The position numbers and the translations under genes are program-made. From NCBI RefSeq assembly GCF_003254395.2, contig NC_037646.1, forward strand, positions 11,651,381 through 11,715,380: a stretch of DNA of 64,000 nucleotides. The letters are read 5' to 3'. This stretch comes from Apis mellifera (lineage: Eukaryota; Arthropoda; Insecta; Hymenoptera; Apidae). Each line of letters begins with the position of its first letter. Within the stretch, counting starts at the first letter, position 1. The notes beneath the pieces were generated by a model, which did no database searches, had not been told where the DNA came from, and saw only the letters and a list, made by a program, of their open reading frames with translations. Below, one piece after another: positions 32,231 through 44,850 of the stretch.

Positions 32231-33920
32231 CCTTCCGCCCTCTCCATTTTATTTTCTTCTTACGACGATTTTTCATAAGAGTTGGACAGGTATACATATG
32301 TTATGTTATACGAATTCTACGAGTATTGTTATTTCAACGAGTGGAAAGCTTTTGAAAGTTTTTCGAATTAATGTATTCTGTATTTTATTTTATTTTACGA
32401 TGATGTACAATTTTTCACAAGATTTGGACAGGAAAGCTTGGAAAATCACGTTCTTTGAATTAATCCATCTTTTGTTTTATTTTATTTTGTTACAATGATA
32501 TACAATTTTTCACAAGATTTGAATAAATATATATATATATATGAATACGAATTTTATTTAACTAATTCACCCTTTATTTTATTTCATTTTCTTACAATGA
32601 TTTCTTACAATGATATACAAGATATGAATAGATATACATATGTTATATACGAATATTGTTATTCCAATGAATGAAAAGCTTGGAAAACTTTTGAAAATTG
32701 TTCGAATTAATTCATCTTATACTTTATTTTATTCTCATACAATGATATACAATTATTCACAAGATTTGAACAAATATAACATATATAAATACGAATTCTA
32801 TTTAATTAATTCATCCTTTATTTTATTTTATTTTCTTACAATGATGAAAAATGTCGCTTTTTGAATTAATCCACCCTATATGTATTTTATTTTATTTTCT
32901 TACGATATATTCTTGTATTACGATATATTTAATTATATTACTTATACATTTAACATATCTAATTATTTTATTTAATCACAATGACATATTATAATTTTTC
33001 ACAAGATTTGGACAAATGTACATATATATATAAATTCTACGAGTATTGTTATTCCAATGAGTGGAAAACTTTTCGAATCCCTTTTCGAATCCATTCTTTA
33101 TTTTATCTTATTTTATTTTACAATGACGTATTTTACAATTTTTCTCAAAATTTAAACAAATATATATATATATATATATAAATCCACCTGTATTTTATTT
33201 TATTTCCTCACAACGTACAATTTTTCACAAGATTTCGACAGATATATACACATATACGAGTTCTACGAATATTGTTATTCCAACGACTGGAAAACTTGAA
33301 GAACTCTCCAATCCATCCTTTATTTTATTCTATCTTATTTTACAATAACCTATAATTTTTCTCAAAATTTGAACGAATATATCAACTGTTCACAAGATTT
33401 TGATATATACACATATATCAGTTCTACGATTATTCTTATTCCAACAACTGGAAAACTTGGAGAATCCCCTTTTTCGAATCCATTCTTTATTTTATCTTAT
33501 TTTACAATAATCTACAATTTTTCCCAAAATTTGAACGAATATATATATATACATATAAATCCACCTGTATTTTATTTTATTTCCTCACAACGATGTACAA
33601 TTGTTCACAAGATTTCGACAGATATATACACATATACGAGTTCTACGAATATTTGTTATTCCAATGACTGGAAAACTTGGAGAATCCCCCTTTTCGAATC
33701 CATCCTTTATTTTATCTTATTTTACAATAACCTATAATTTTTCCCAAAATTTGAACAAATATATATATAAATCCACCTGTATTTTATTTCCTCACAACGA
33801 CGTACAATTATTCACAAGATTTCGACAGATATATACGAGTTCTACGATTATTCCAACGAGTGGAAAACTCGCGGAGAAGCCCGAATTAATCTTCGAATTA
33901 ATCCACCCTGCGAAATCGTT
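32231..33920. repeat. Minisatellite array F (AT-rich, dimeric units)
   Basis: Two related half-units alternate. One has CACAAGATTTCGACAGATAT, TACGAGTTCTACGAATATTG and TTATTCCAACGACTGGAAAA. The other has CTCAAAATTTGAACGAATAT and AAATCCACCTGTATTTTATT. The blocks TTTATTTTATTTTA and ACAATGATATACAATTTTTC are common to both. The clean dimer is seen at about 33225-33840, while the left part (32300-32980) is more degraded. The array also contains several short TA runs. Edge units are more CpG-rich, as in GAGTGGAAAACTCGCGGAG near 33858. Frames through it are repeat by-products. Confidence 0.92.
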
Positions 33921-34350
33921 CGGAGGCAAGAAACTCGGCGGAGGGGGATTGTCTACCCCCGTGTCGCGACTAAAAAAAGAAAAGAAAAAAAAGAAAAAAA
34001 GAAAAAAGAGAAATCAGGCTTACGCGCAGTGCTCGCGAGGGGTGGCCCAGTGTTTCCGTGCAAGTGGCCCCCGGGGGGTGGGTGGCCGGGTCCCGGACGC
34101 AGAAAACCGGGACGTTGGTGCGGCAAATCAGAGCCGGTAATCCTGAGCGACAGGGAGGCTTAGCCTACCCTCCTGGAAATGGTAGCGGCGAGGGTGGAAG
34201 GAAGAAGGGTGGCATTGTGCGCGCGGCCGCGCGGACCGGCACCGGCCGAAAACACACCCCCCGGCGCGGATCCTTGGCATCGGTAACCCCGTTGCGATCA
34301 AGGGTCGCGAATAATGCCGGTTAAACGCTACATATTGCTCGGCCAGCCTG
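33921..34350. other. GC-rich, CpG-dense island
   Basis: Directly after AT-rich array F the sequence becomes strongly GC-rich (for example GTGGCCCCCGGGGGGTGGG near 34064 and GCGCGCGGCCGCGCGGACCG near 34218). A plus frame (34058-34324) is open for 88 codons, Gly/Arg-rich, with no domain. It may be a CpG-island promoter, a GC-rich exon or only an isochore edge. No TATA, initiator or splice pair stands out. Confidence 0.35.
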
Positions 34351-37179
34351 CAATTTAGCCGGGGATTTGAATAACGATTTGTCGCCCGATTCTCCTCTCC
34401 TCCTCTCCCTTCAACTACTCCCTGTATGCGTGTATGTGTATGCGTGTGATTCCGTGTTCAGACGGGTTCATTAAACGGTTGTCGTAACGCGGTTCGACTC
34501 GCGTTACTTTTTTCGAGGACAAACAAGTTAAGTTAAAGGAGTTGAGAGAGAGAGTGGATGTTTCTCCTCCTCCTCCTTTTACTGCTTCTTCTTCTCGTTT
34601 TCCGTTGAAACCGAAAACGAAGGCGGAGGGGGCGAGAGGGTGAGCTGTGGCGAGCGAAAAGAGGCGAATTAAAATTCATGAACGGCTTCGAGCGGCGTCG
34701 AATTAAAATTCATGGCGGAATTATCGCTGGCTCCTCGAAAACAAAGGAACGGGACGAGTTACGAGCCCACTCACCGAGTCGCGCCACGGAAATCATCCCC
34801 GACACGAGAGTTTCCGCGCGAGCGTCGGAAACCTGCCCCCACCTCCGACTCTCGACTTTTTATCCCGCGCGACCGCCGCCATCGTCCTCCCCCTTTTCTA
34901 ACCCCGTTACCGCCTTCCACCCTTTCCCCCGTGGATAATGAGCAGGACGGCTCGATCGTCGTTTAACAGGTTGTAATTCGGTGAAACGAATCACGAGGGG
35001 AGGGAAAATTGTGGAAAAATTGAATATTACTCTTTCTTTCTTTCCTCCTTTCTCGATCCTTAACTCGAGCGGTTGGGAACAAGGAATTTCTAGATTTTTA
35101 GATCAATCACGTACGAATTATTATTATATTATATACAATATATGATTCTTATTTTCTTGGAATCGAGAGAATGGTTGAAAGTATTCGAATCCACAAGCGT
35201 GCGTATGCTGCACAATCTCAACATCTTATTTCTCAATTATCCATTAAAAAGCGGTGGTTACAAGAACAAACTCTCGATCGCTTTCACGAAGCTACTCCAT
35301 CCTTTCGACCTTTGCTGCGAAAAATTCGACGTTCATTCAACGTCGAGGATGAAAAGAGGAGGAGAAAAAAAAGAAAAAAGGAAAAAGAAGCGCATCGTTT
35401 ACAAGGAATCGTCCGTTGAACTTTGCCCATTGGGTCATCGTGTTTTCGCGTGCACGGTTACGAAACTCGAAAGAGAGAGAGAGAGAGACGTCGGCATTAA
35501 TATTTCATTAATATTCCCGCGAGAGAAGATTCCTGGAAAAACGAGGCTTGTGCGCGCGGAGGCGTCGATGTTTTCAACGTCCAAGATGAACGAAGATGGC
35601 GGACGCGGCGGAAAGAAAAGAAGAAGAAAACGAAGAAGAAGAAGGGAGAAAAAAAGAAGGAAGACTGGCTAGAAAAGAGAGAGAGAGAATATTCCGTTGT
35701 CCGTTCTCGATGGATCGGAGAAAGAAGGAATTTCTCGTCTGGACGTCGCCGACTGGTCGAGCCGGTGGTAGTTAATTAAGTGCTAACAAGTAGAGAACTA
35801 CCTCGCGTAGCGAGCCACCTCGTCCGAGTAAAATCGTACGTTTGAAGGTGGAAACGGTGGAAAAGGGGGGAGGGGAGGGGTACAAAGGGAAAAGAGCGCG
35901 CCTCCTACAACTTTATTATTTTATTCCACAGAATCTTTCCTTCCTTCGATTCCCTCCTCATCGAGGAGGGATTTCGAAATCCCTGGGAAGGATCGTGAGA
36001 ATTCTGGAAATTAGAAGAAGCAGTTTTTCGAGATGGTTTTTCGCTTTCACGATCGCTGTTTCGCGGAGACTCGCGAACGGAGAGGCGAAAAGGACGAGGA
36101 ATGATCTCGAGGAGGACGATAAAATTATGCAGCCAAGGAGGGGACGTGCTAATTGAGCGGACCATTCGAGTTGCTCTTAAAAATACCTGGCCCCCTTCAT
36201 CTTCAATGAGAAGGCTAAAATTCTTCCATTTTTTTATTTATTTAAAAGAGAGCGTACGATAATTTTCAAGGAAAGGGATTTTTATTTCCTCTCTCTTTGG
36301 ATTATTCCTCGATGAGAAAGAAGCCTTCGAATCCCATTATTATCACCTCTCTCTAGATTTTCCATTTTATTTTCCTCGTCTTGGCCAAGAGACGGACGAT
36401 CAAAGAAACGGCTGAACACGATTCGACGAGCAAAGAACACGGGAGAATCGCGCGGCCTTGGAGACGTTAATGCATCGATATATAAGTTATATAAGAGAGC
36501 GACGCAAGATTTTGCCCGTGGGCTGAGAACGTTGAGTAACGCGTTGAGTTGGAATAGAAAATGGAAAGACGAGCACGTGTGTTAACTCGAGATATCTCCT
36601 CCTCTCGTCTCCCTGTTTTTCAATAGGATCAAGAGGGAAAAAAATCGACTTGTTACGAGAGATCGTGCATTTTATCGATGATCTCGTTGTTGCGAGAACG
36701 TAGAAATAGGGAGAAAAAGTTGGAGGGGCTGGACGTTGAGGCAGGTCGCGAGGGCGATGCCACTTAATTCGATGAAGAGATCGGAATCGCGACGCGGAAC
36801 GACGCGTGACGACGCGGGGGACTCGCAGGACCTGGATCGCCTGTTTGAACGACAAATATTTTGTCATCAAACTTCTGTTTCGCGCGGAATCAGCGTGTCT
36901 ATATGTGCAGGGCTAATACAAAGCGTTTCGCGAGCGTTTGCTAAAATCGGGTCGCGCGCCTCCAACCACCCTCCAACTCGCGTTTGCCCTCAAAGATTGA
37001 CTTTTCTTCCTCCTCCACGTCCTTCCACGGATACGAGAGAGAGTAACGAGGAGAAGATCGATGTTTTCGAGGACGCGTAAGGTACGTTGTTGTAAACATT
37101 GTGAAATTGTCACTTCGCACATTCGATTTCTCTTTTTTTTCCCCTCCCGAGTAGCGAGATTCGAAGACGGAGAGAGAAT
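34351..37179. other. Unique DNA without a supported gene
   Basis: This block holds a (GAA)n-like purine block at 35615-35670, which explains the Lys/Arg-rich frame at 35142-35672, and a (GA)n run at 35474-35488. The 35160-35300 part of that frame has a more normal composition, but no domain or splice signals were recognised. A short direct repeat is listed separately. Confidence 0.45.
34665..34714. repeat. Two 16-bp direct repeats
   Basis: CGAATTAAAATTCATG occurs exactly at 34665-34680 and 34699-34714. The copies are separated by 18 bases that contain AACGGCTTCGAGCGG. Both copies carry an AATTAAAATT core. It could be a paired binding site or a young duplication. Confidence 0.6.
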
Positions 37180-38640
37180 TGTCGTTGGCAGAATCGTGGA
37201 AGGATTTTCTTCGAATTTTTATCCTTGAAAATTCGTTGGAATTAGAGGAACTTTCTCGTCGTTTTGAAAGTAAAAACTCGAATACTTCCGCTACTCGGAG
37301 CAATATCGCGCTTCGTATATACACGCTTTAGAACGTGAAGCGATTCGAAACTCGTGAAAAGCGACGAGTTAACAACTCGTGCCGAAAGAACGCGGATGTT
37401 CGTTTGATTTCTACACCGAATTTTTCTAGAAAATTTTCGGAGAAAATTAGAGAATATTTTTACTTTCGAAAGTAAAAATTCGTATATTTTCGCGCTCTAT
37501 ATCTTCGAAATTCGTGAAAAATAACGGATTGGTCCCGCGTTGTAAAGATCCGAACGCGGATGTTGAAAGATGTTCTTCTCGAAAATTTTTTAATAGAATT
37601 AGAGGATATTCTAACCGTTAAAAGTAAAAATTCGTGAAAAACGATGAGTTGACAACTCATCCTGCATTGTAAAGATCCGAATGTTGAAGGATTTTCGAAT
37701 TCTTATAGAAAATTTTCCAACAGAATTAGAGGATATTCTAACTTTCACCATTGAAAATAAAAATTCGTGAAAAACAACTCGTCCTGCGTTGTAAAGATTC
37801 GAACGCGGATGTTGAAAAATTTTCGAATTCTTGTAGAAAATTTTCCAACAAAATTAAAGGATATTCTAATCTTTGCCATTAAAAGTAAAAATTCGTGAAA
37901 AATAACTCGTCCCTCGTTGTAAAGATCCGAATGCGGATGTTGAAAGATGTTCTTCTGGAAAATTTTCCAACAAAATTACAGGATATTCTAACTTTCGCCG
38001 TTGAAAATAAAAATTCGTGAAAAACGATGAGTTGACAACACATCCTGCATTGTAAAGATCCGAACGCGGATGTTGAAAGATTTTCTTCGAATTCTTGTAG
38101 AAAATTTTCCAATAGAATTAGAAAATATTTTAACCTCCGTCGTCGAAAATAAAAATTCGAATATTTTCCTTAAAAACGACGGATTGGTCCCGCATTGTAA
38201 AGATCCGACTGTTGCGAATGTTGAAAGATTTTCTTCGAATTCTTGCAGAAAATTTTCCAACAGAATTAAAGAATATTCTAATTTTCATCATTGAAAGTTA
38301 AAAAAAAAAAATTTGTGAAAAACAACGGGTTAACAATTCATCTTGCATTGTAAAGATCCGAGTGCGGATGTTGAAAGATTTTCTTCGAATTCTTGCGGAA
38401 AATTTTCCAACAGAATTAAAGAATATTCCAACTTTCTCCATAGAAAATAAAAATTCGAACAATCGTAAAAATGCTCCATATACACGATTCTTAGAACACG
38501 ATTCGAAACTCGTGAAAAACGACGACGTTTAACAACTCATCCCGCCTTTCAAAGATCCAAATGCGAATATTCCCTTCGAAAGACTTTCTATTCGAGAATA
38601 TTCGAGTTTACGACTACTTCCGTTACAGCAACATATACGC
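37180..38640. repeat. Minisatellite array G with long edge units
   Basis: Seven canonical units of about 120-155 bp are marked by TGTAAAGATCCGAA at about 37541, 37669, 37790, 37919, 38051, 38196 and 38349. They share GAAAGATTTTCTTCGAATTC, AGAAAATTTTCCAACAGAAT and AAAATTCGTGAAAAACGA. The left edge (37190-37400) and right edge (38440-38640) carry longer, diverged units. These contain an extra block (TATACACG, GAACACGATTCGAAACTCGTG and related) missing from the interior units. The interior unit therefore looks like a shortened derivative that spread. Confidence 0.92.
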
Positions 38641-41080
38641 GTCTTAATTCGTTGCATCCACCGATCCAACGAACCCCGGATGAAACTCGGTTGAGCAACT
38701 CGTGCCATCGTGATGGCACGCGTGGAGATATCCGAGATGCTCTTTGATTTCCCGAGAAATGACGAGAAATTAGCGCCGTCTCTCCGCGCGATATTTCACG
38801 CGGGGGAAGGATGGGTCGACGTCGATTTCGAGGATCGGTTTGAGGGTCGCGGAACAGAAACCGTGCCGTCGCTGCAGTCGACGCAATAACGTTGCCGGAA
38901 CAACGAAACTGTTGTTTGCCCGTCTAGAGCACACCCGGTAGACCGCCTCGGTTCTAACTGTTGCTCTCCGCCGCCCAACCGTGTTTAACGTTTCTCGTGT
39001 TCTCACGTGTTCGTGATAATTTAACGCGGCCCACTCCTCCTCCTCCTCCTCCTCCTTCTACCACTAGATTTAACCAGAGAGGAGAAGGAAACGGAGGAGG
39101 AGGAAAAAGACGAAGGACGAGGAGGAGGCAACGTTGTGGAGGGAACCGTTAGATCTCTCCGTTAATTCTCTCTCTCTCTCTGTTGCGCGCACGCACAATT
39201 GGTGTATACGTAAGTGGTGTACGTTGTTAAGGTAAGGGCACGTGTCGCGGCGAACAAATAAAACGCGTTGCACGCTCGCAGCTACCTTCGGACCACGTGT
39301 TAACCAGGCTAACCAACATAATCACTCATTACGAGCGTTTAGCGTGGCCGAGGACCGATTCCACGCCGCTAACCATGGAAATAACTCGCGCGGCAAACAA
39401 CGCGAACGCGCTCTTCCGCTCGTCCCTTTTTTCCCCTCTCTCTTCTTTCTTTTCTCGACTTCCGCCAACGATCCCTGGAATCTTCTCTCTTTCTTTTCTT
39501 TTTCTCTTCTGCTCTTCGTGCTTGCCAGAGATTCGACTCTGAAAAGGAGGGGTGGAGAAGGGGTGGTGTTCGAGTCTCGGTTCGAACGGGAGGATCCATT
39601 GGATATAATTGGAGTAATTGTTTCGAACGGGAGGCGTAAAAATGTGTGGAAAAACGTGTGGGTGGAGGAAGGGTGATTACCTTAATTAATACCTTGTTAA
39701 CGGTCAAATTGAATTTTTAATCGCGATTAAAACGCCGATTTTTATCGGCGAATCGGCGAGAGAGAATTCTGTAAATACACGAGGGAGCACGATTTTCATT
39801 AAGTTATCTCTTGATAATTATGACTCGGACTAATATTTGCGGGGGATATTTTCGGGCGGGGTGGAAAGAGGGGGGCGGTAGGATTAAAAATGCGCGAGAT
39901 CCTCGTTGACTTAAACGAGGAGAATTTATTTACCGGCCGCCGTTATAAATTGTGTACGCAATTATTTTATTGCATCACGGTTTGCTTTATACACCGAGTG
40001 CGAATAATACGCGAAATCGAAACGCGATCCCCTCTCCTCCTCCTCCCCCGAGCCTCGAAAAATTCATTCGAAACGAGCTGCGAGATCCTACGAAATTTTA
40101 ATAATTATCGGTTTATCGGCAAATAAATATAATAATAATTAATTATAATTATTTCGTTCCGACGTATCGATGATCCCATTATGCAAATAACGTTGCTCCA
40201 ATGTTTGATCCACTTCGTAATCGCTTCTGCGAGCGAGAATTTGCCTCCGAGCGCGCATAATACCCGTTGACCCGATATATTTCACCCTCCTTCCTCCTCC
40301 ATGTGTGCATTATTTCACCAGGGAAAATAAAGCGAAACCGTGTATCTTCCGCTCGCGCGTCTCTCGTTATCCCATTGTCCACGTTTGCGGACCGATCCCT
40401 CGATAATCCGTAATCTTTCATTCTCGAAACGGTCACGAATTAGGAACGAATCTTTCTTCTTTTCGATTATTGACAACTTCTTCTCTCTCTTTCTCTCGTG
40501 TTGGACGAATCGTTCGGTTCGATCGATAGGAAAATCTCGGCCAGTGCTCGGTTCTTCTCTTTGGAAAAACGTTGGATGGAGCGGAGGGAAGGTGCATAAC
40601 GGAGCGCGTACGCGACGGTACACGCGCGTATGCAGCCGCGTGTTCGCATATGGCCGCGGAAGGTCGAGCGTGACGTGGTCTCCACTCCCGGCTGCGCAAA
40701 TATTGATCGAGGTGTCGCCGTGACGAAAAATTCCACCGAACGGGAATATATACGATGCGTTGGACGTAGTCCGCCAAAGATGGACGCGCCACGCGCCCAA
40801 TTCCGTGAAATCCTTCTTCCTCTTCCTCTTTCATTTCGACGCGACAGGTTGGATCCTTGGATTCCTTCGATTACGAGGATTATATCGATATCTAAATCCG
40901 GCGGATACGTTTGTCCATGTTTAAGTGGAGGTGTATTTATCGAGAAGCTATGCATAATTTGTACCCATTCGAGTAATTTGAATTTATAATCTCTGCTCGG
41001 TTGCATAAGAAGTAGAAGAAGAAGAAGAAGAAGAAGGAAGAGGTAACAAGTTGCTTTTAGTTTTCCATCGATTTACACGG
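38641..41080. other. Unique DNA without a supported gene
   Basis: It contains GGA/CCT triplet tracts at 39037-39060 and 39085-39135, and donor-like GTAAGTGG and GTAAGGGC at 39210 and 39232 with no matching exon. Frames at 40315-41006 (minus, up to 179 codons) overlap in several phases and lack domains. A (AGA)n run lies at 41014-41036. Confidence 0.45.
39715..39750. other. 18-bp palindrome plus adjacent hairpin
   Basis: TTTTAATCGCGATTAAAA (39715-39732) is a perfect palindrome. It is followed at once by CGCCGAT and ATCGGCG around a TTTT loop (39733-39750). Two adjacent dyads in unique DNA could be a dimeric protein-binding site. No neighbouring gene helps to interpret them. Confidence 0.5.
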
Positions 41081-41458
41081 TTGGTAGAATTCTATTATAT
41101 CTTGCCATATTTTTCTCTCGAAGAAGAAGAAGAAGAAGAAATGGAAATTTACATTTTCTCCCTTTCGAGTATCAAAATTTCTTAAATGTAAAGATAGGAA
41201 ATTGATATAAATTCGTTGGTAGAATTCTATTATATCTTGCCATATTTTTTTCTCTCTCTCTCTCGAAGAAATGGAAATTTACATTTTCTTTCGAATATCA
41301 AAATTTCTTAAATGTAAAGATAGGAAATTGATATAAATTCGTTGGTAGAATTCTATTATATCTTGCCATATTTTTCTCTTTCTCTCTCTTTCTCGAGGAA
41401 ATTTACATTTCCTTCCTTTCGAGTATCAAAATTTCTTAAACGTAAAGGAAATTGATAT
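41081..41458. repeat. Minisatellite array H (3 units of 115-135 bp)
   Basis: Units start with TTGGTAGAATTCTATTATAT at 41081, 41216 and 41342. They continue through CTTGCCATATTTTTCTC, a CT or GAAGAA microsatellite of variable length, GAAATTTACATTTTC and ATCAAAATTTCTTAAATGTA. The copies are nearly identical apart from the internal microsatellite, so the array is probably young. It sits just after an AGA-repeat tract. Confidence 0.95.
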
Positions 41459-42638
41459 TGGCGAGCGAAATCTGTCAACATTATTCGTTAAAATACGACG
41501 ATGAAATTGTCGGGCCTATTGGCGATATATGACGTTATTTTATCGAGTTTCAATAGGCGTCCCCTTGAGTATCGCTCGAAACACAGAGCCTCGATTTACA
41601 ACGTATGTACAAACTATTAATTCGATATCGCCTCGGCTTGTATCGATGAATATCGATACGAAGTCGTTCCGATATTCTACAACCTGGCGTGTCGAATTTT
41701 GTGTCGATCCATTGATTCTTTGCAAATTTTTCGAAAGGAAGAAAGGAAATTGAGCGAAAAAGCGGTTCTATCGGTTCAATTATACCTTAGGGCTCTTAGC
41801 GTATATGAAATTCACACAAAGGCGTGGGTCGAGGAGATGGATCGATCTTCCGGAAGGCTGCGAGTATCGATAAACAGATAATTGGCCGAGACGTAATATT
41901 CCGTGATGGCGTGTAATCCGATACAAGTGGAGGTATAACGTCAAACAGGAAGGAATGGTGGAATTGAATTGACAATGGCCCCCGGGATTCAATTTGGTCC
42001 TCCGACTCCTTTACGAAAATTAAACGGAGATTAAATGCCTTCGGCCTCCTATATATACCTTCACATATCTACGACCGCGAGAGAGTTTAGAGATTAGAAT
42101 TCCATCCCCCCCTCCAACCTTTTTCCATCCATTGCTTAATCGATTCTTCTCGATCGAAAGGGATCGTTCTTCGAAACGAGTGCCTCGCCTATTGTTTTAT
42201 CGCGAGAGGGGGGCAAATCCCTTTCGAGGAGGCAGCGGAACAGGTGGCAAGCGGTAGCGCTGTCAAACCACCCCCTCGTGGTAAACTTTGTACGCAACGC
42301 ACGAGACGCACCGTGGGGGCCACAGCTGGGCGCCGCGTAGACACGCTTCAGCGTGCCCCTTTAACGGACGCGACTCCTCTTCGCTTCGAGGGGCCCACTC
42401 GTTTGTCCCGACCCCCTTTCTTTCAACTACTTTCCACTCGAGAGAGAGAGAGATCGGGATTCTTGGCTAGGAGTAAGCTTTCTTGAAAAAACTCGTACTC
42501 TGGCAGTTTATTAGAACAGTTTGATCATCGAATTTATATATCTGTGAAAACTGTGTAATAACTAAGAGGAGAAAGGTTATGATATTTCCAACCGCGTGGA
42601 ACAGAAGCGGGCGGACATTTATCGTTGTATACATTGTG

Positions 42639-42661
42639 TATATATATATATATATATATAT
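42639..42661. repeat. (TA)n microsatellite
   Basis: Uninterrupted TA dinucleotides, 23 bases. Confidence 0.95.
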
Positions 42662-42732
42662 TTGCTAGGCGATGCCTCTCGCTTAAGAGCAGTTTCCCTG
42701 TTGATTCAAAATATCAATCGTGGCGAAGAAGT

Positions 42733-42758
42733 GGGGAGGAGAAGGGAGGGGAGGGGAG
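42733..42758 (+). other. Possible G-quadruplex
   Basis: GGGG, then GGG, GGGG and GGGG with loops of seven, one and one bases on the plus strand. It lies in a purine tract just before GGCCGATCATCGGCCG, itself a short palindrome. Confidence 0.35.
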
Positions 42759-43365
42759 GAGGATTTATTGGCCGATCATCGGCCGACGATTAGGAATAAT
42801 AATGATCGCGTTGTTATATTTCCCCCCTTCCCGATCCCCCTCCCCTCCCCAATTGTAACCACGCGACGATTTATGGCAGCAAATATTCTTTTAATATTTA
42901 AAGAATCCTCCTCCCGTATAACCGTTTTCGTGCAAATACTCCGGCCATGAAGTGTAAATATGTACAAAATATACATTGGCGGAATGTATAAATATACGAG
43001 GACTTTTATACACTTTCAGGGATAAAATATTTGCAGGAATCGATCATTCGCTTCTCCAATTTCACTTTCCTCGCCTCGTCTTTTCTGCGGGAGGATGGGG
43101 TGGGGGGGAGTAGCGTTCGAGTGTCGTAAGATCGAAAGAGCGAAAGAGTAAAACTTGGCTCGGGAGGGGGGAATACGAGTGCACAAAACGAAACGAATAA
43201 AAGTCGATGCTCGATGTTGTACAGATCGAAAAAACAATAAGAGTCGAGGGAGTGCGTTATACGGGGAAAGTGAGAGTGTCGTGTATTTTTTTCCCTTTCG
43301 AGTCGAATACGGACGACGGGGAAAACGATGGACATTGAAACGAACGAATCCTCGCGGTATAACGG

Positions 43366-43565
43366 CTTGTTAATCGCATTAGCGCGACATCGCCGATAAA
43401 TCAGACAATTAGCGGCCATAAGCGCATCGTAAATCGGAATTATCAGAATCGGCTAATGCATTTTGATGCTGTCTGTTTGCTTGGTAACGCGCTGCGGCGG
43501 GCCAGCATATATGTTTACCAGTCTTACGATCGCTGGAACCATCACCTGTTTGTTCTGTCAACCGG
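43366..43565. other. Non-repetitive island with forkhead-like sites
   Basis: About 200 bases without simple repeats contain ATGTTTACCA (43511-43520), TGTTTGC (43474-43480) and TGTTTGT (43547-43553), all resembling forkhead sites. They also contain a CACCTG E-box (43543-43548) and an AATTAG homeodomain-like core (43407-43412). The texture is that of a candidate enhancer. Such short motifs occur by chance, so support would have to come from conservation. Confidence 0.25.
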
Positions 43566-43754
43566 GGAGAGCTCGAACCGCTTCGTCCCGCCCTCGTCAT
43601 AATCGACCCCCCTCGTCAAGTAAAATTCCGTCTTTTCCTTCCAAGGAGAAAAAGAAAACCACGCTCTCTCTCTCTTTCTCCTTTCGAGGCTCCCTCTTCT
43701 TCCTTTCCACTCGTGCATTCTCATTCAATTCCTCTCCTCTCTTTCGTATTTTAG

Positions 43755-44850
43755 GATAATTATAACCGATAATTTTAATAACGCTCTTCCTTTTCTATTT
43801 ATATTCTCATTAAATTCGAGATAGAGAAGTAAAAGAACACTTTCGTTTCCTTTTCTTATCCTTTTCTTCCTTTCGACTCATAAACTTGCGTTGAATTCGA
43901 TGGAGAAGCAAAGGGAAAATTGGGAATTCGATCGTGGAGCGATAATTTCGAGAAAAGAAACGCATAGAAAATTAATATTAAATTCGATGACAAAGTAAAA
44001 CAACACTTTCGTTCCTTTTTCTTATCCTCTTCTTCCTTTCTCATATACTCGCGTTAGATTCGAAGCAAAGGAAAATTGAGAATTCGAGCAATAATTTTGA
44101 GAAAAGAAACGCATAGAAAATTAATATTAAATTCGACAGCAAAGTAAAAGAATACTTTCGTTCCCTTTTCTTATCCTCTTCTTCCTTTCGACTCGTATAC
44201 TCGCGTTAAATTCGAAGCAAAGGAAAATTAAGAATTTAAGCGATAATTTCGAGAAAAGAAACGCATAGAAAATTAATATTAAATTCGATAGCAAAATAAA
44301 AGAACACTTTCGTTCCCTTTTCTTATCCTCTTTTTCCTTTCTTATATACTCGCGTTAAATTCGAAGCAAAGAAAAATTGAGAATTCGAGCAATAATTTCG
44401 AGAAAAGAAACGCATAGAAAATTAATATTAAATTCGATAGCAAAGTAAAAGTTCCCTTTTCTTATCCTCTTCTTCCTTTTGACTCGTATACTCGCGTTAA
44501 ATTCGAAGCAAAGAAAAATAATTCGATCGTGGAGCGATAATTTCGAGAAAAGAAACGCATAGAAAATTAATATTAAATTCGATAGCAAAGTAAAAGTTCC
44601 CTTTTCTTATCCTCTTCTTCCTTTCTCATATTCTCACTCACGTTAAATTCGAAGCAAAGGAAAATTGAGAATTCGAGCGATAATTTCGAGAAAAGAAACG
44701 CGTAGAAAATTAATATTAAATTCGATTTAGCAAAGTAAAAGAGCACTTTGGTTTGAGAAAACTGCGGACCGATAATTTTAATAACGCTTTCTCTTTTCTT
44801 ATCCTCCTCTTCCTCTCGACTACTCGTATATTCGCGTTAAACTCGACGGA
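43755..44850. repeat. Minisatellite array I (about 148-bp units, 6 full copies)
   Basis: Units are marked by CGCATAGAAAATTAATATTA at about 43961, 44110, 44262, 44411, 44556 and 44699, spaced 143 to 152 bp. They include ATTCGATAGCAAAGTAAAAG, CCCTTTTCTTATCCTCTTC and CTCGCGTTAAATTCGAAGC. Both ends carry a different unit start, ACCGATAATTTTAATAACGC (43768 and 44768), not found inside. The right flank continues as a diverged CpG-rich relative (GCGTTAAACTCGACGGAG, later GCGCATGGGAAATTAATG near 44978). The ends thus preserve an older version of the unit. Confidence 0.93.

Larger units (their letters stand above)
41459..43754. other. Unique DNA with TA repeat and candidate regulatory island
   Basis: No supported gene. 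A GA-type run lies at about 42439-42452 and other items are listed separately. Minus frames at 43006-43419 overlap plus frames and have no domain. Confidence 0.45.
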
